Shown here: positions 33,275 to 42,017 of the stretch, piece by piece
Layout of the letters: each line of letters opens with the position of its first letter
Position numbering within the stretch: the stretch's first letter is position 1
Source: a bacterium
GTDB lineage: Bacteria > Chloroflexota > Anaerolineae > Caldilineales > Caldilineaceae
DNA: 64,000 bases
Assembly: GCA_016124945.1 (NCBI GenBank)
Contig: WGMT01000033.1
Location: 124,001-188,000 of the forward strand
Reading direction: 5' to 3'
Notes under the pieces: generated by a model
What the model was told of the DNA's origin: nothing
The model's database searches: none
What the model saw: the letters and a program-made list of their open reading frames with translations, nothing else
Translations under genes and position numbers: made by a program

Positions 33275-34453
33275 ATGGCGCCACGCATGTTGGCAATCTA
33301 CGGAAAGGGTGGGATTGGGAAGAGCTTCACCACTTCCAATCTTACGGCGCGTCTGGCCTTTGACGGCTACCGCGTGCTACAACTGGGCTGCGACCCCAAG
33401 CATGATTCGTGCAACACCATTTTCGACGGGCATTCGCTCCCCACACTGGGTGAAGTCTGGCGCGAGTTCAAAGATCAAGGGCGCGAGGATCAACTTCAGA
33501 TCGGCGATATCATCTTCCGCAATAGCCTGTCTCCCACTGTCCCCATTTTCGGCTGTGAAATCGGTGGCCCCGATGTCGGCCGCGGTTGTGGTGGACAGGG
33601 CATTTCTCATGGTTTCAAGGTACTGGAACGCTTGGGCATGAACCAGTGGAAACTCGACTACATCGTCATGGATTTCCTGGGCGACGTGGTCTGTGGTGGT
33701 TTTGCCACACCGTTGGCCCGATCGTTGGCCGAGGAAGTGATCATCGTCGTCGGCCATGATCGCCAGTCTCTCTATGCGGCCAACAACATTGCACAGGCGG
33801 CGCACTACTTCCGCTCAATGGGCGGCACCACCCAGATCCTGGGGCTGATCGTCAACCGCGACGACGGCACCGACACCGCCGACCGTTTCTCCGATGCCAC
33901 CGGCTTGCCCATCCTCACCCGCGTGCCGCTGAATCAGAAGGTACGCGTCATGGCCGATGCCTGCAAATTGGCGCTGGAAGTAGACGATTTCAATAAGATC
34001 TTCTCTGATCTGGCCGGGCGTATCTCCCGCCGCGAAATCCCTCCCTGCACCGACTACAAACCGTTGGGCTACAACGAATTCCTCAACGTCTTCGGCGCAG
34101 AAGAACCACCAGGGCGGCCCACCGGCGCAACCAAAGCCGATCTCTTCGACAGCGAGTTCAAAATGGCGCCGCTCATGCCCGAACTGACGCTGACGCCCGT
34201 CCGCCAGGTGCATGTGACCGATCCCGCACAGCGTCGTGTGCAGGAGATGTTGGAAGCGATCGGCGTCCATGTCACCGATCTGATTCAGGACCACGACGAT
34301 GGTATCACCGTCACCTCCGGCTCGACTGAGATTCGGATTGGTGAATCGTCAGATCTGGATAACAAAGTCGCCTTCCTCTCCGCCCTCACCCGCAGCGGAC
34401 AGGCATTCTCGTTGATCGACCTGCGCCACGCCGATGCGCCGTCGTATCGCTGA
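33275..34453 (+). CDS. bchX: Chlorophyllide a reductase iron protein with extra C-terminal domain
   Basis: 392 residues. NifH-like: P-loop GKGGIGKS (10-17), QLGCDPKHDS, cluster ligands Cys105 (GRGCGGQG) and Cys140 (DVVCGGFA), VVGHDRQSLYAANNI. The LARSLAEEVIIVVGHDRQSL stretch separates BchX from BchL. The iron-protein core ends at about 280. Residues 285-392 are an extra domain ending GESSDLDNKVAFLSALTRSG and IDLRHADAPSYR, which resembles the end of FtsQ-type domains. Reduces ring B of chlorophyllide a with BchYZ. Start ATG 33275 after AGGAGAGGAGAAGGAAC. Confidence 0.93.
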   Translation: MAPRMLAIYGKGGIGKSFTTSNLTARLAFDGYRVLQLGCDPKHDSCNTIFDGHSLPTLGEVWREFKDQGREDQLQIGDIIFRNSLSPTVPIFGCEIGGPDVGRGCGGQGISHGFKVLERLGMNQWKLDYIVMDFLGDVVCGGFATPLARSLAEEVIIVVGHDRQSLYAANNIAQAAHYFRSMGGTTQILGLIVNRDDGTDTADRFSDATGLPILTRVPLNQKVRVMADACKLALEVDDFNKIFSDLAGRISRREIPPCTDYKPLGYNEFLNVFGAEEPPGRPTGATKADLFDSEFKMAPLMPELTLTPVRQVHVTDPAQRRVQEMLEAIGVHVTDLIQDHDDGITVTSGSTEIRIGESSDLDNKVAFLSALTRSGQAFSLIDLRHADAPSYR

Positions 34454-34469
34454 TTGGAACAGACCTGAT

Positions 34470-35210
34470 ATGACGACTGAACACGATGTCGATCTGAAAT
34501 ACCTGAACCAACTCCTGGTTGACCGTATGCGGGTAAAGCGACGACCTGTTGCCATCACCTACTGCAAAGACGGTCCTCCTGAAGGATACACGCCAACCGA
34601 CACCGTCGCCTGTGCCATTGTGCGGCTGGCTGAGGAAGGGCAACGTGTCTACGTAGACGCCGCCCACCATGATTGTTGGGTGGGGCAGTATCACCTGGGC
34701 TTGCTGGATAAGCCCGATCCTTTCATCTCGAAGGGTGAGTACTTGACGATGGCGCAGGGCTTTTTCACCGAGGAAGGTGCGCGGCGAAACAAGGAACAGA
34801 GTCTTTCCTTGCCGGCAGGCACCATCAATGCTCTTGCCGCGGCACCGCTAGACGAAGTCCCTGAAGGTGTGCAAGTCGATCTCCTTGTTTGCATCTGCAA
34901 CTCGCAGCAGGCCATGCAGATTGCCGGTGCCGCTTCGGTGCGTGAGGGAACCTTTCCCCACGGTGAACTTGGGCCGTCGGCCTGTTCGTCTATCTTCGCG
35001 GCACCTTGGCACACCCAGAACAGTGTCTTCGCGTTGGGCGATGGCGGCGGACGTGCCTTCAATCGTGTCGCTGTCGGCGAAATGTTCATTTCAATTCCGC
35101 GTCACCATTTCCGTTACATTATTGAGTTGGTGGAGAACTTCCGCATTGATCCTCAGAAAATGCGCGAAGTGATCATGCCATCCCATGCACCAGACCGGAA
35201 AGCTCAATAA
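34470..35210 (+). CDS. DUF169 family protein
   Basis: 246 residues from ATG 34470, 16 nt after bchX. Domain matches DUF169: RVKRRPVAITYCKDGPPEGY, a Cys in DTVACAIVRLAEEGQRVYVD, AAHHDCWVGQYHLGL, LLVCICNSQQAMQIAGAASV and GPSACSSIFAAPWHTQN. Several conserved Cys and His suggest a metal or cluster site. The family is widespread but has no assigned role. Its place between bchX and bchY suggests involvement in chlorophyllide reduction, for example cluster assembly or electron delivery. That is inference. Confidence 0.75.
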   Translation: MTTEHDVDLKYLNQLLVDRMRVKRRPVAITYCKDGPPEGYTPTDTVACAIVRLAEEGQRVYVDAAHHDCWVGQYHLGLLDKPDPFISKGEYLTMAQGFFTEEGARRNKEQSLSLPAGTINALAAAPLDEVPEGVQVDLLVCICNSQQAMQIAGAASVREGTFPHGELGPSACSSIFAAPWHTQNSVFALGDGGGRAFNRVAVGEMFISIPRHHFRYIIELVENFRIDPQKMREVIMPSHAPDRKAQ

Positions 35211-35310
35211 GTTTCTGTCCTGAAAGCACCGCAGCTAAGATTTCCCTATTTGACTAGACTTGCTGCTGTGCACGGCAATTTCTGGATAAACACTAAGATC
35301 GGAGAAAGCT

Positions 35311-35556
35311 ATGTTAGAAAATGTTCCCATTTCGGCGTACGCAATCTGTTATGGACCCCTGGCATTGACCATTATCGGGTTCATCGTATTCGCCGCCCTC
35401 ACCGATCGCAATGCACGGCGCACCTACCTGCGCCATATGAATCCGCTGCCCGAGGACGAACAGCCCGAATCGCAGCCGCTCCAGCGCGATCGACCGATTC
35501 GAGCCGAAACACCCGCTGGCCCTCGCGTGCAGATCAATCCGGAAGGGCAGGGGTAG
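35311..35556 (+). CDS. Small single-helix membrane protein in the bch cluster
   Basis: 81 residues from ATG 35311 with GGAGAAAGCT upstream. One membrane helix at about 10-30 (AICYGPLALTIIGFIVFAAL) and a Pro-, Arg- and Gln-rich cytoplasmic or periplasmic tail (EDEQPESQPLQRDRPIRAET). No homology recognised. It lies between the DUF169 gene and bchY, on the same strand, with an inverted repeat just after it. Coding is supported by the ribosome site and clear helix; function unknown. Confidence 0.65.
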   Translation: MLENVPISAYAICYGPLALTIIGFIVFAALTDRNARRTYLRHMNPLPEDEQPESQPLQRDRPIRAETPAGPRVQINPEGQG

Positions 35557-35650
35557 GTAACTCGTAATGCGTAACCGATCGTCAGGTCGATTCCATCTTG
35601 ATAGTTGCGGATCGCCCTTCGTTATTTACGAATCACGCATTACGAATAAC
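35557..35650. repeat. Inverted repeat with GTAATGCGTAA words
   Basis: Left arm 35557-35574 (GTAACTCGTAATGCGTAA) and right arm 35625-35650 (TTACGAATCACGCATTACGA and the following bases). Directly after the small membrane protein stop and before bchY. Different words from family A but same long-palindrome design. Confidence 0.7.
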
Positions 35651-35698
35651 GTATTCTGCCCACACTTACGTAGTTCGTTCAATTACTTTCGGGAACTC

Positions 35699-36979
35699 AT
35701 GACAACAACGATTCCGCTACACTCAGCCCAATCAGAGGGCAAAACCTGCCAGCTTCACCCGCAGTCGATGTGCCCTGCGTTTGGTTCGCTGCGCATCCTC
35801 ACCCGGATCGAAGGTTCACATCCGGTGATGGCAACTGATACCGGCTGCCTGTACGGGCTGACATTTGTAACGCACTTTTACGGCGCCCGTAAGTCAATCC
35901 TGGCCGCACACTTAGGGACAGCCGAACTAATGTCCGGCGAGATCGTGGAAAGTACCCGCGCCGCCATCGAAGTCGCTGCACAGGAACCAGGCTGTCAGTT
36001 GATCCCTGTTGTGTCTCTGTGTGTCGCCGAGACAGCGGGTTTGCCCGAAGAGATGCTCCCCAAGCGCATTGGTGACGCCGAAGTTGTGTTGGTGCGAGTG
36101 CCGGCCTACGCCATCCATTCGCACCCTGAGGCCAAGGATGTGGCGCTGGCCGCGTTGCTCAACCGTCTTGGCGACAATCAGGGAGCCAAGGATGCCAAGA
36201 CCGTGGTGCTGCTGGGCGAAGTCTTCCCCGCCGACCCGCTGGCTATCGACGGCGTTCTGCGTCGCATGGGTGTAGAAGCCACCATCACCCTACCTGGTCG
36301 TGCCATCGAAGACCTCCGCCGAGCGCCCCGTGTCGGTGCGCTGGCCCCGCTTCATCCGTTCTACAAAGAGACGACGGCGCTCTTCCGTTCGTGGCAGGTG
36401 CCGGTTGTAGGCGGCGCGCCGGTTGGGGCGACCGGCTCTTACGCCTGGCTCAAGTCGGTTGGCTCCGCATTGAACCTCGATCCGGCGCTGGTGAATCAGG
36501 TGGCTGAAGAAGAGCGTGAACTGGCACAATCCATCCTCAAGGCCCAGCCCATTTCGGGCCGCATTCTTGTTACAGGCTACGAAGGTACTGAGTTGGCCTA
36601 CGCTCGATTGCTTGTGGAAGCGGGGGCAGAAGTGCCCTACGTCTCCACCTCCATCGGTGCCGATCCGCTGGTGTTGCCTGATGAAATGTGGCTGAGGGCA
36701 CGTGGCACCAAAGAAGTCGTCTACCGTAAATCGCTGGAAGACGACATGGTCGCGCTAAACAAGTACAGCCCAGACCTGGTCTTTGGCACCACACCGTTCG
36801 CCAGCGAAGCCAAGAAACGTGGCATCCCGGCGATGTACTTTACCAATCAGCTCGCATCCCGTCCTTTCTTCCTCAGCGGCGGTATGGCGGCCACCCTGTC
36901 CTTCATCAACCAAACACTAGGACGTAGCGAACGCTACCAGTGGATGCAAGAATTCTTTGCGGAGCCGTCCCGTGCCTAA
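35699..36979 (+). CDS. bchY: Chlorophyllide a reductase subunit Y
   Basis: 426 residues from ATG 35699; the open frame starts earlier in the inverted repeat, but the normal BchY N-terminus begins here. Nitrogenase-like alpha/beta fold. Early Cys17, Cys25 and Cys50 (in EGKTCQLHPQSMCPAFGSLR and MATDTGCLYGL) are candidate [4Fe-4S] ligands. VPVVGGAPVGATGSYAWLKSV is a conserved family block. With BchZ it forms the catalytic part of chlorophyllide a reductase. Overlaps bchZ. Confidence 0.93.
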   Translation: MTTTIPLHSAQSEGKTCQLHPQSMCPAFGSLRILTRIEGSHPVMATDTGCLYGLTFVTHFYGARKSILAAHLGTAELMSGEIVESTRAAIEVAAQEPGCQLIPVVSLCVAETAGLPEEMLPKRIGDAEVVLVRVPAYAIHSHPEAKDVALAALLNRLGDNQGAKDAKTVVLLGEVFPADPLAIDGVLRRMGVEATITLPGRAIEDLRRAPRVGALAPLHPFYKETTALFRSWQVPVVGGAPVGATGSYAWLKSVGSALNLDPALVNQVAEEERELAQSILKAQPISGRILVTGYEGTELAYARLLVEAGAEVPYVSTSIGADPLVLPDEMWLRARGTKEVVYRKSLEDDMVALNKYSPDLVFGTTPFASEAKKRGIPAMYFTNQLASRPFFLSGGMAATLSFINQTLGRSERYQWMQEFFAEPSRA

Positions 36980-38468
36980 CATTATTCGTGATTTGCCCGA
37001 AACCAGTAGCTACTGGGCCGCTACGTGGACGATGTGCGCCCTGCCCGACGTCCATTTGATCTGCGACGCGCCTATCGGCTGTTTCAACCTCGTGGCGACG
37101 GCTGTTCCTGATTACACCGACGCTATCCCGCATATCGAAAACATCACCCCTTCGGTGATTACAGAGCAGGAAGTGGGCGGCACCGGTACAGGACCTGCCG
37201 TGCAGCGCACTTACGAAGGTCTACGCGACGCCGGCCTGCTTGAAGGCAAGCACCTGATCGTCATCTCTACCGCCGAAAGTGAAATGATTGGCTCTGATCT
37301 TTCGGATCTGGTCACCAAAATGGCGCCGGGGACGACCTTCTTCCATAGCGAATCGCTCACCGAAAACGAGTGGACAGGGCGAGATCGTGTCTTGCAGTGG
37401 CTGTGGGATAACTACGGTGCTGCCCAGGCACAAAATCTCTCTGTGGAACCGGGGACGGTCAACATCATCGGCCCCACCTACGGCTGTTTCAACTCGCCGT
37501 CGGATCTGCTGGAAGTTCGCCGCCTCATTGAAGGCGCAGGGGGACGCGTTAACCTTGTCTTCCCCTACGAAGGTACGCTTTCCAGGATGGGTGATCTGGC
37601 AAAGGGTCAGATCAACGTTGTCCTCTACAAAGAGTTCGGCCACACGTTGGCCAATACTTTGGGACAGCCCTGGACTCACGCGCCGATGGGTATCCGTGAA
37701 ACCACAGCCTTTATCCGTCAACTGGGGGAGTGGTTGGGTACTGAAGCCCAGGCGGAAGCCTTCATCGCATCCGAAAAGCGCACCACCCTGTCGGCGGTGT
37801 GGGATCTGTGGAAAGGACCGCAGGGCGACTGGTTCGGCACCACCACCATCGGTGTTGTGGCGACGGAAACCTACACAAGCGGTCTCAAGCGCTTCTTGGG
37901 TGATGAACTGGGCATGCCTTTTACCCTGGCCGTTTCGCGACCGATGCGTCCTGGCGATCTGGACAATAGCGCCATTCGCAAACTGCTTCACAAATCGCCG
38001 CCCGCCTTCATCTTTGGATCGATCAACGAGAAGATCTACCTGAGCGAAGCAGGCGCACGGCAGACCAACTTCATCCCTGCCGCCTTCCCCGGTCCGATCG
38101 TCCGCCGTGCTGTAGGGACGCCCTTTATGGGGTATCGGGGAGCCGTCTACGTAGTGCAAGACATTGTGAATCGGTTGTATGAGTCGCTCTTTAATTTCTT
38201 GCCGGTAGACGGCGCCTATGCTCAGTCTCGTAGCGGCGTACCGGCATCTGCCGCCGCCAACGGCGCAGGCACAGCACCCGGCAATTTACCATGGCAGGCA
38301 GAAGCTAAGCAACTGCTTGACACAGCACTTGAAAAGTTACCCTTCCTTTCGCAAATTTCGGCCAGCCGAGAGTTGCAGATGAAGGTAGAGACACACGCTC
38401 GACAACGCGGTCTCAAGGAGATTACCGCCGAAGTTGCCGCCGAGGTGTTGTCATCCGCAGGGGAATAA
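36972..38468 (+). CDS. bchZ: Chlorophyllide a reductase subunit Z
   Basis: 498 residues from GTG 36972, which overlaps the bchY stop and has GGAG seven bases upstream. A TTG at 36957 is possible. Early Cys22, Cys31 and Cys37 lie near the predicted cluster site. TYGCFNSPSDLLEVRRLIEG and EFGHTLANTLGQPWTHAPMG are conserved blocks. The last 70 residues (WQAEAKQLLDTALEKLPFLS, then LQMKVETHARQRGLKEITAE) form the helical PCP_red domain, as in BchB and BchZ. Full length for the family. Confidence 0.93.
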   Translation: MPNIIRDLPETSSYWAATWTMCALPDVHLICDAPIGCFNLVATAVPDYTDAIPHIENITPSVITEQEVGGTGTGPAVQRTYEGLRDAGLLEGKHLIVISTAESEMIGSDLSDLVTKMAPGTTFFHSESLTENEWTGRDRVLQWLWDNYGAAQAQNLSVEPGTVNIIGPTYGCFNSPSDLLEVRRLIEGAGGRVNLVFPYEGTLSRMGDLAKGQINVVLYKEFGHTLANTLGQPWTHAPMGIRETTAFIRQLGEWLGTEAQAEAFIASEKRTTLSAVWDLWKGPQGDWFGTTTIGVVATETYTSGLKRFLGDELGMPFTLAVSRPMRPGDLDNSAIRKLLHKSPPAFIFGSINEKIYLSEAGARQTNFIPAAFPGPIVRRAVGTPFMGYRGAVYVVQDIVNRLYESLFNFLPVDGAYAQSRSGVPASAAANGAGTAPGNLPWQAEAKQLLDTALEKLPFLSQISASRELQMKVETHARQRGLKEITAEVAAEVLSSAGE

Positions 38469-38471
38469 GCG

Positions 38472-39929
38472 ATGCTGAAGCTACTGTTTAAGCCAATCTA
38501 CTGGGTTCTGCAGTTTTTGACCTGGCTTACTAATCTGATCCTTAAGCCCGTTGATAGCTGGATGGGAAGGCATCCGCAGGTGCAATGGTGGATGGCCATC
38601 CTGCGTCTTGGGTTGATTCAATTTGGGATTGGTCTCTCGTTGGCGCCGATTAGTGGTACGCTGAATCGTGTCCTTGTCACTGATTTGCGTATTCCAGCCG
38701 CAGCAGTGGGTTTTCTCATTGCCATCCATTACTTCGTTTCACCTGTGCGTGCCTTGATCGGGTATCAATCTGATAAGGCGCGGTCGATGGGTAAATGGCG
38801 TACGCCGTACGTTGTCTTAGGGGTTATGCTCACCTTTGCCGGCTTAACCTGCGCACCATTTGCCCTGATTCTGCTTGGCGGCTTTGGCACGCTCACATTC
38901 TGGCCGGCAATGGCAATCTGTACTGTCATTTTTCTGGCTTACGGCATTGGGGTCAACATTGTCGAAACCATCTACCTGGCGTTGGTTAGCGATATTACAC
39001 CGCCTGCCCAACGGGGTAAGGTGTTGTCTGTCTTGTGGGCGATGTTGGTTTTGGGAACAATTGTTAGCGCCATAGTGGTCAGCGGCCTCTTGACTGAGTA
39101 CAATCATCAACTGTTGATCCAGGTTATGCAGACGTCTGCGGTTATCTTTGTAATTCTCACGGTGATCGCTCTGTGGAAACAAGAGCGGCTCAATCCCGAC
39201 GGCACCATTCGTTCGGATCTGGAGACAGTGCGTGTGCGTCTGTCGCTTTGGGAATCAATCCGTATGTTAGGTTCGCAGAAGGTGTTGCGGGGGCTTTTCC
39301 TGCTGATTTTTATTGCCACGATGGCCTTTGCAACCCATGACATTCTGCTTGAACCCTACGGTGGACAGGTGCTTGGCATGAGCGTTTCGGAGACTATGGC
39401 GCTGACTGCCCTATGGGGGGTGATGACCATCATCGGTGTAGGTTCGGCCGCACTGTTGCTCTGGCGACGTCAAGCACCTGTAATTGTGATTAGTGCGGGC
39501 TGTGTGATTGGGTTGGCAGGTTTCGGCGTAATCAGCTACGCCAGCGACGGCGCGCTGGTCAATATCTTCTATGTAGGTGTGAGTCTCATCAGCCTGGGGC
39601 GTGGCCTCTTCTTGGTGGGGAGTGTGATTCTTGTCATGTCGCTTACCGACATCAGCCATGCCGGTCTTTTCCTGGGGATCTGGGGTATTGTGCAGGCCAT
39701 GGCGCAGGGCATCGGCGTCATCGGTGGCGGTCTGGCGCGTGATATTGCACAGCAGCAGACCGGCAGTGTTGTGCTTGGTTACACCTATGTTTACCTAGGT
39801 GCACTGGCGCTGTTGCTTTCAGTGGTTTTGTTGTTGGTATTTCGGTTAGGTCGCCAACTCCGCGTAAGCGAAATTCGCATGCCGTGGGCGGGGTTGGAAG
39901 AGATTCCGGCAGATCAATTGGTATTTTAG
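38472..39929 (+). CDS. BCD-family MFS transporter (PucC/LhaA-like), copy 1
   Basis: 485 residues, twelve membrane helices. N-terminal block RLGLIQFGIGLSLAPISGTL and then NRVLVTDLRIPAAAVGFLIA is the bacteriochlorophyll-delivery (BCD) transporter signature, followed by SPVRALIGYQSDKARSMGKW. PucC and LhaA proteins help put bacteriochlorophyll into antenna complexes in purple bacteria. Starts 3 nt after bchZ. A paralog is encoded at 54430. Confidence 0.9.
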   Translation: MLKLLFKPIYWVLQFLTWLTNLILKPVDSWMGRHPQVQWWMAILRLGLIQFGIGLSLAPISGTLNRVLVTDLRIPAAAVGFLIAIHYFVSPVRALIGYQSDKARSMGKWRTPYVVLGVMLTFAGLTCAPFALILLGGFGTLTFWPAMAICTVIFLAYGIGVNIVETIYLALVSDITPPAQRGKVLSVLWAMLVLGTIVSAIVVSGLLTEYNHQLLIQVMQTSAVIFVILTVIALWKQERLNPDGTIRSDLETVRVRLSLWESIRMLGSQKVLRGLFLLIFIATMAFATHDILLEPYGGQVLGMSVSETMALTALWGVMTIIGVGSAALLLWRRQAPVIVISAGCVIGLAGFGVISYASDGALVNIFYVGVSLISLGRGLFLVGSVILVMSLTDISHAGLFLGIWGIVQAMAQGIGVIGGGLARDIAQQQTGSVVLGYTYVYLGALALLLSVVLLLVFRLGRQLRVSEIRMPWAGLEEIPADQLVF

Positions 39930-39964
39930 GCGTACATCTTCATCTCCATGACTCGGGGGACAGC

Positions 39965-40444
39965 ATGACAAAACAACTTCGACTTGCGGTTCTGATCACA
40001 CTGGTCTTGCTTTTGACAGGATGCAGTGGGGCGTTCGGCGACTATCCAACCATCACCGAAGCAGCGACAGACGCCACGGTCGTTCGTTCGTTGCAGTTTA
40101 TCGACGAAGGCAGATTGGGCCCTGTCTACACCTTTTCTGTGGACATTCCAGATGAGTGGGTTGGGCAAATTCAGACCCGCAACGACGGCAACAGTATCTA
40201 TTTCGACTATGTCACCGAGAATGGGGCGGCGCCCATCTTCTTTATCGAGGCGCTCTCTATATCCCAGTTCTGGGAACAAGTAGGCAGCTACCCGGGCATC
40301 TATGAAGACATCCAGTGGACGCGTGACACCTACTTCATTTATCACTTGCCCCGCGATGCCTACTATTCGGGCCTTGCCCGGGATCTGTATCAGGCCTTGG
40401 CCGCACAGGTTCCGCAGGTGATCACGACCTTCCAACTCCAGTAG
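39965..40444 (+). CDS. Lipoprotein of unknown function
   Basis: 159 residues from ATG 39965, with GGGGGACAGC upstream. N-terminal lipoprotein signal ending LLLTGC (Cys19), so it is secreted and lipid-anchored. The mature part of about 140 residues shows alternating strands (GPVYTFSVDIPDEWVGQIQT, APIFFIEALSISQFWEQVGS) like a small beta domain. No family recognised. Position right after the transporter and before the 46-residue membrane protein suggests a role in assembly of the photosynthetic complex at the outer face. Confidence 0.6.
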   Translation: MTKQLRLAVLITLVLLLTGCSGAFGDYPTITEAATDATVVRSLQFIDEGRLGPVYTFSVDIPDEWVGQIQTRNDGNSIYFDYVTENGAAPIFFIEALSISQFWEQVGSYPGIYEDIQWTRDTYFIYHLPRDAYYSGLARDLYQALAAQVPQVITTFQLQ

Positions 40445-40488
40445 CGATTTGCTACACATTACTATTCCTACCTAATAGGGAGGTTGCC

Positions 40489-40629
40489 ATGTTTGTTGAC
40501 TTTTGGGATCTAGTGTTGAATCCTATCTTCTTAATCACCTTCGGCCTAGTACTGGCCGCTTTCTTGCCATTGGTGCTTAGCATCTGGGCTACCTACATGG
40601 GCAACGAAGATCACCCAGAACACGAGTAG
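40489..40629 (+). CDS. 46-residue single-helix membrane protein
   Basis: Very short gene with a strong ribosome site (AGGGAGGTTGCC). Sequence begins MFVDFWDLVLNPIFLI, has one membrane helix at about 10-34, and ends in an acidic NEDHPEHE tail. It lies between the lipoprotein and bchI in the supercluster. Roseiflexus reaction-centre complexes contain small extra single-helix subunits; this is a candidate, by inference only. Could also be an antenna-associated or PufX-like protein; no His in the helix, so not an antenna polypeptide. Confidence 0.6.
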   Translation: MFVDFWDLVLNPIFLITFGLVLAAFLPLVLSIWATYMGNEDHPEHE

Positions 40630-40792
40630 CTGTTTCGATATCCCCATCGGCTTTGGGGGATCTCAGATGAGTGGTAAGCGATGACAGTGTCGGGGTGTAG
40701 GTCGGCGAGCCTCCATTGCACTCCTGGCATGTGCCAGGCACTGTCATTGTCCCAACTATTTCCTGGGATGGAATGCCGAGCCACGTACGAAT

Positions 40793-40878
40793 AAAACGCG
40801 GATGAGACGGACTAACGGATTTCAGGCAAACACCCATTGCCTGTTAAGATCCGTCTGATCCGATTCATCCGCGTTTTT
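40793..40878. repeat. Intergenic palindrome, family A (copy 3)
   Basis: Arms with AAAACGCGGATGAGACGGA / TCCG(A)TTCATCCGCGTTTT and an inner GCAA/TTGC hairpin (GGCAAACACCCATTGCC). A T-tract follows the right arm (GCGTTTTTTTCCCC), so on the plus strand this copy could terminate transcription before bchI. Upstream, at 40680-40745, a smaller repeat contains GACAGTG/CACTGTC and the word GTGCCAGGCAC. Confidence 0.75.
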
Positions 40879-40922
40879 TTCCCCATTTCACAACAGACGT
40901 AAAGGAGCGTAAAGGTACGCTT

Positions 40923-42017
40923 ATGTCTAGTCATTTGAATGGGAACCAGCGCAGCGCCAAAAAAGCAACGGTTTCTGCTGCACCACCGGCCGCCGCGCCG
41001 GTCTATCCCTTTTCGGCCATCGTCGGGCAAGATGAACTAAAGCGATCTCTCCTTCTCTGTGTCGTGGATCCCACCATCGGTGGTGTTATGGTGATGGGCC
41101 ATCGCGGCACAGGAAAAAGCACAGCGGTGCGCGCCCTGGCTGCCATGCTGCCGCCTATGAAACGGGTCGTCGGTTGTCCTTACAACTGCGATCCAAAAAG
41201 CCCATCGCCTTCCTGCCCTCACTGCGCCACGGTGACGATTCGCAAAAGTGATGCCATCACCGACAGTGTCCCCGTTGTGGATCTGCCGTTGGGCGCTACC
41301 GAAGATCGTGTCGTTGGCTCGCTCGACGTAGAGCGTGCCCTGATCGAAGGGGTGCAGACCTTTGCCCCCGGGCTCCTGGCCCGCGCCAATCGGGGCTTCC
41401 TTTACATCGACGAAGTCAACCTGCTCGAAGATCACCTTGTGGATCTTCTGCTTGATGTGGCGGCCAGCGGCGTCAATGTGGTGGAACGTGAAGGGATCAG
41501 TATCCGTCACCCCGCTCGTTTCGTTTTGGTTGGCAGTGGCAACCCCGAGGAGGGGGATCTGCGTCCTCAACTTCTCGATCGGTTCGGCCTGCATGCCCGC
41601 ATCACCACTATTGAGAACCTCGATGAACGCGTGGAAATTGTACGCCGTCGGCGCGCCTATGATCTCGATCCGGTGGCGTTTGCCGCTGAATGGGACAAAG
41701 AACAGGACAAGCTGCGCCGTCGCATCACCCGTGCTCAGAAGAACCTCAAGTCTGTGGAATTGACCGACGCCGCCATCTATGCCGCCGCCCGCCTCTGTGT
41801 CGCCCTCGAAGTAGATGGCCACCGCGGTGAGTTGACCCTTTGCCGCGCCGCTGTTTCTCTGGCTGCCCTCGACGGACGAAAAGTGGCCGAACCTCAGGAC
41901 ATCGCATCTGTGGCCACGCTGGCCCTCCAACATCGTCTGCGCAAAGACCCGCTGGAGAGCATTGGCGACGATGCCCGTGTCCTGCGCGCTGTGGATGAGA
42001 TGCTGGCCCACGTATGA
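40923..42017 (+). CDS. bchI: Mg-chelatase ATPase subunit I
   Basis: 364 residues. AAA+ ATPase: Walker A GHRGTGKS (about 59-66), the Cys-rich insert GCPYNCDPKSPSPSCPHC, Walker B GFLYIDEVNLL, and sensor ARFVLVGSGNPEEGDLRPQL with the Arg finger. The N-terminal 25 residues are low-complexity. Together with BchD and BchH it inserts Mg2+ into protoporphyrin IX. Start ATG 40923. Stop overlaps bchD by ATGA, so I and D are coupled. No bchH in the window. Confidence 0.94.
   Translation: MSSHLNGNQRSAKKATVSAAPPAAAPVYPFSAIVGQDELKRSLLLCVVDPTIGGVMVMGHRGTGKSTAVRALAAMLPPMKRVVGCPYNCDPKSPSPSCPHCATVTIRKSDAITDSVPVVDLPLGATEDRVVGSLDVERALIEGVQTFAPGLLARANRGFLYIDEVNLLEDHLVDLLLDVAASGVNVVEREGISIRHPARFVLVGSGNPEEGDLRPQLLDRFGLHARITTIENLDERVEIVRRRRAYDLDPVAFAAEWDKEQDKLRRRITRAQKNLKSVELTDAAIYAAARLCVALEVDGHRGELTLCRAAVSLAALDGRKVAEPQDIASVATLALQHRLRKDPLESIGDDARVLRAVDEMLAHV

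Noticed and set aside
37221..38159. 312-residue minus-strand frame
   Set aside because: Antisense shadow of bchZ, which is unmistakable on the plus strand.
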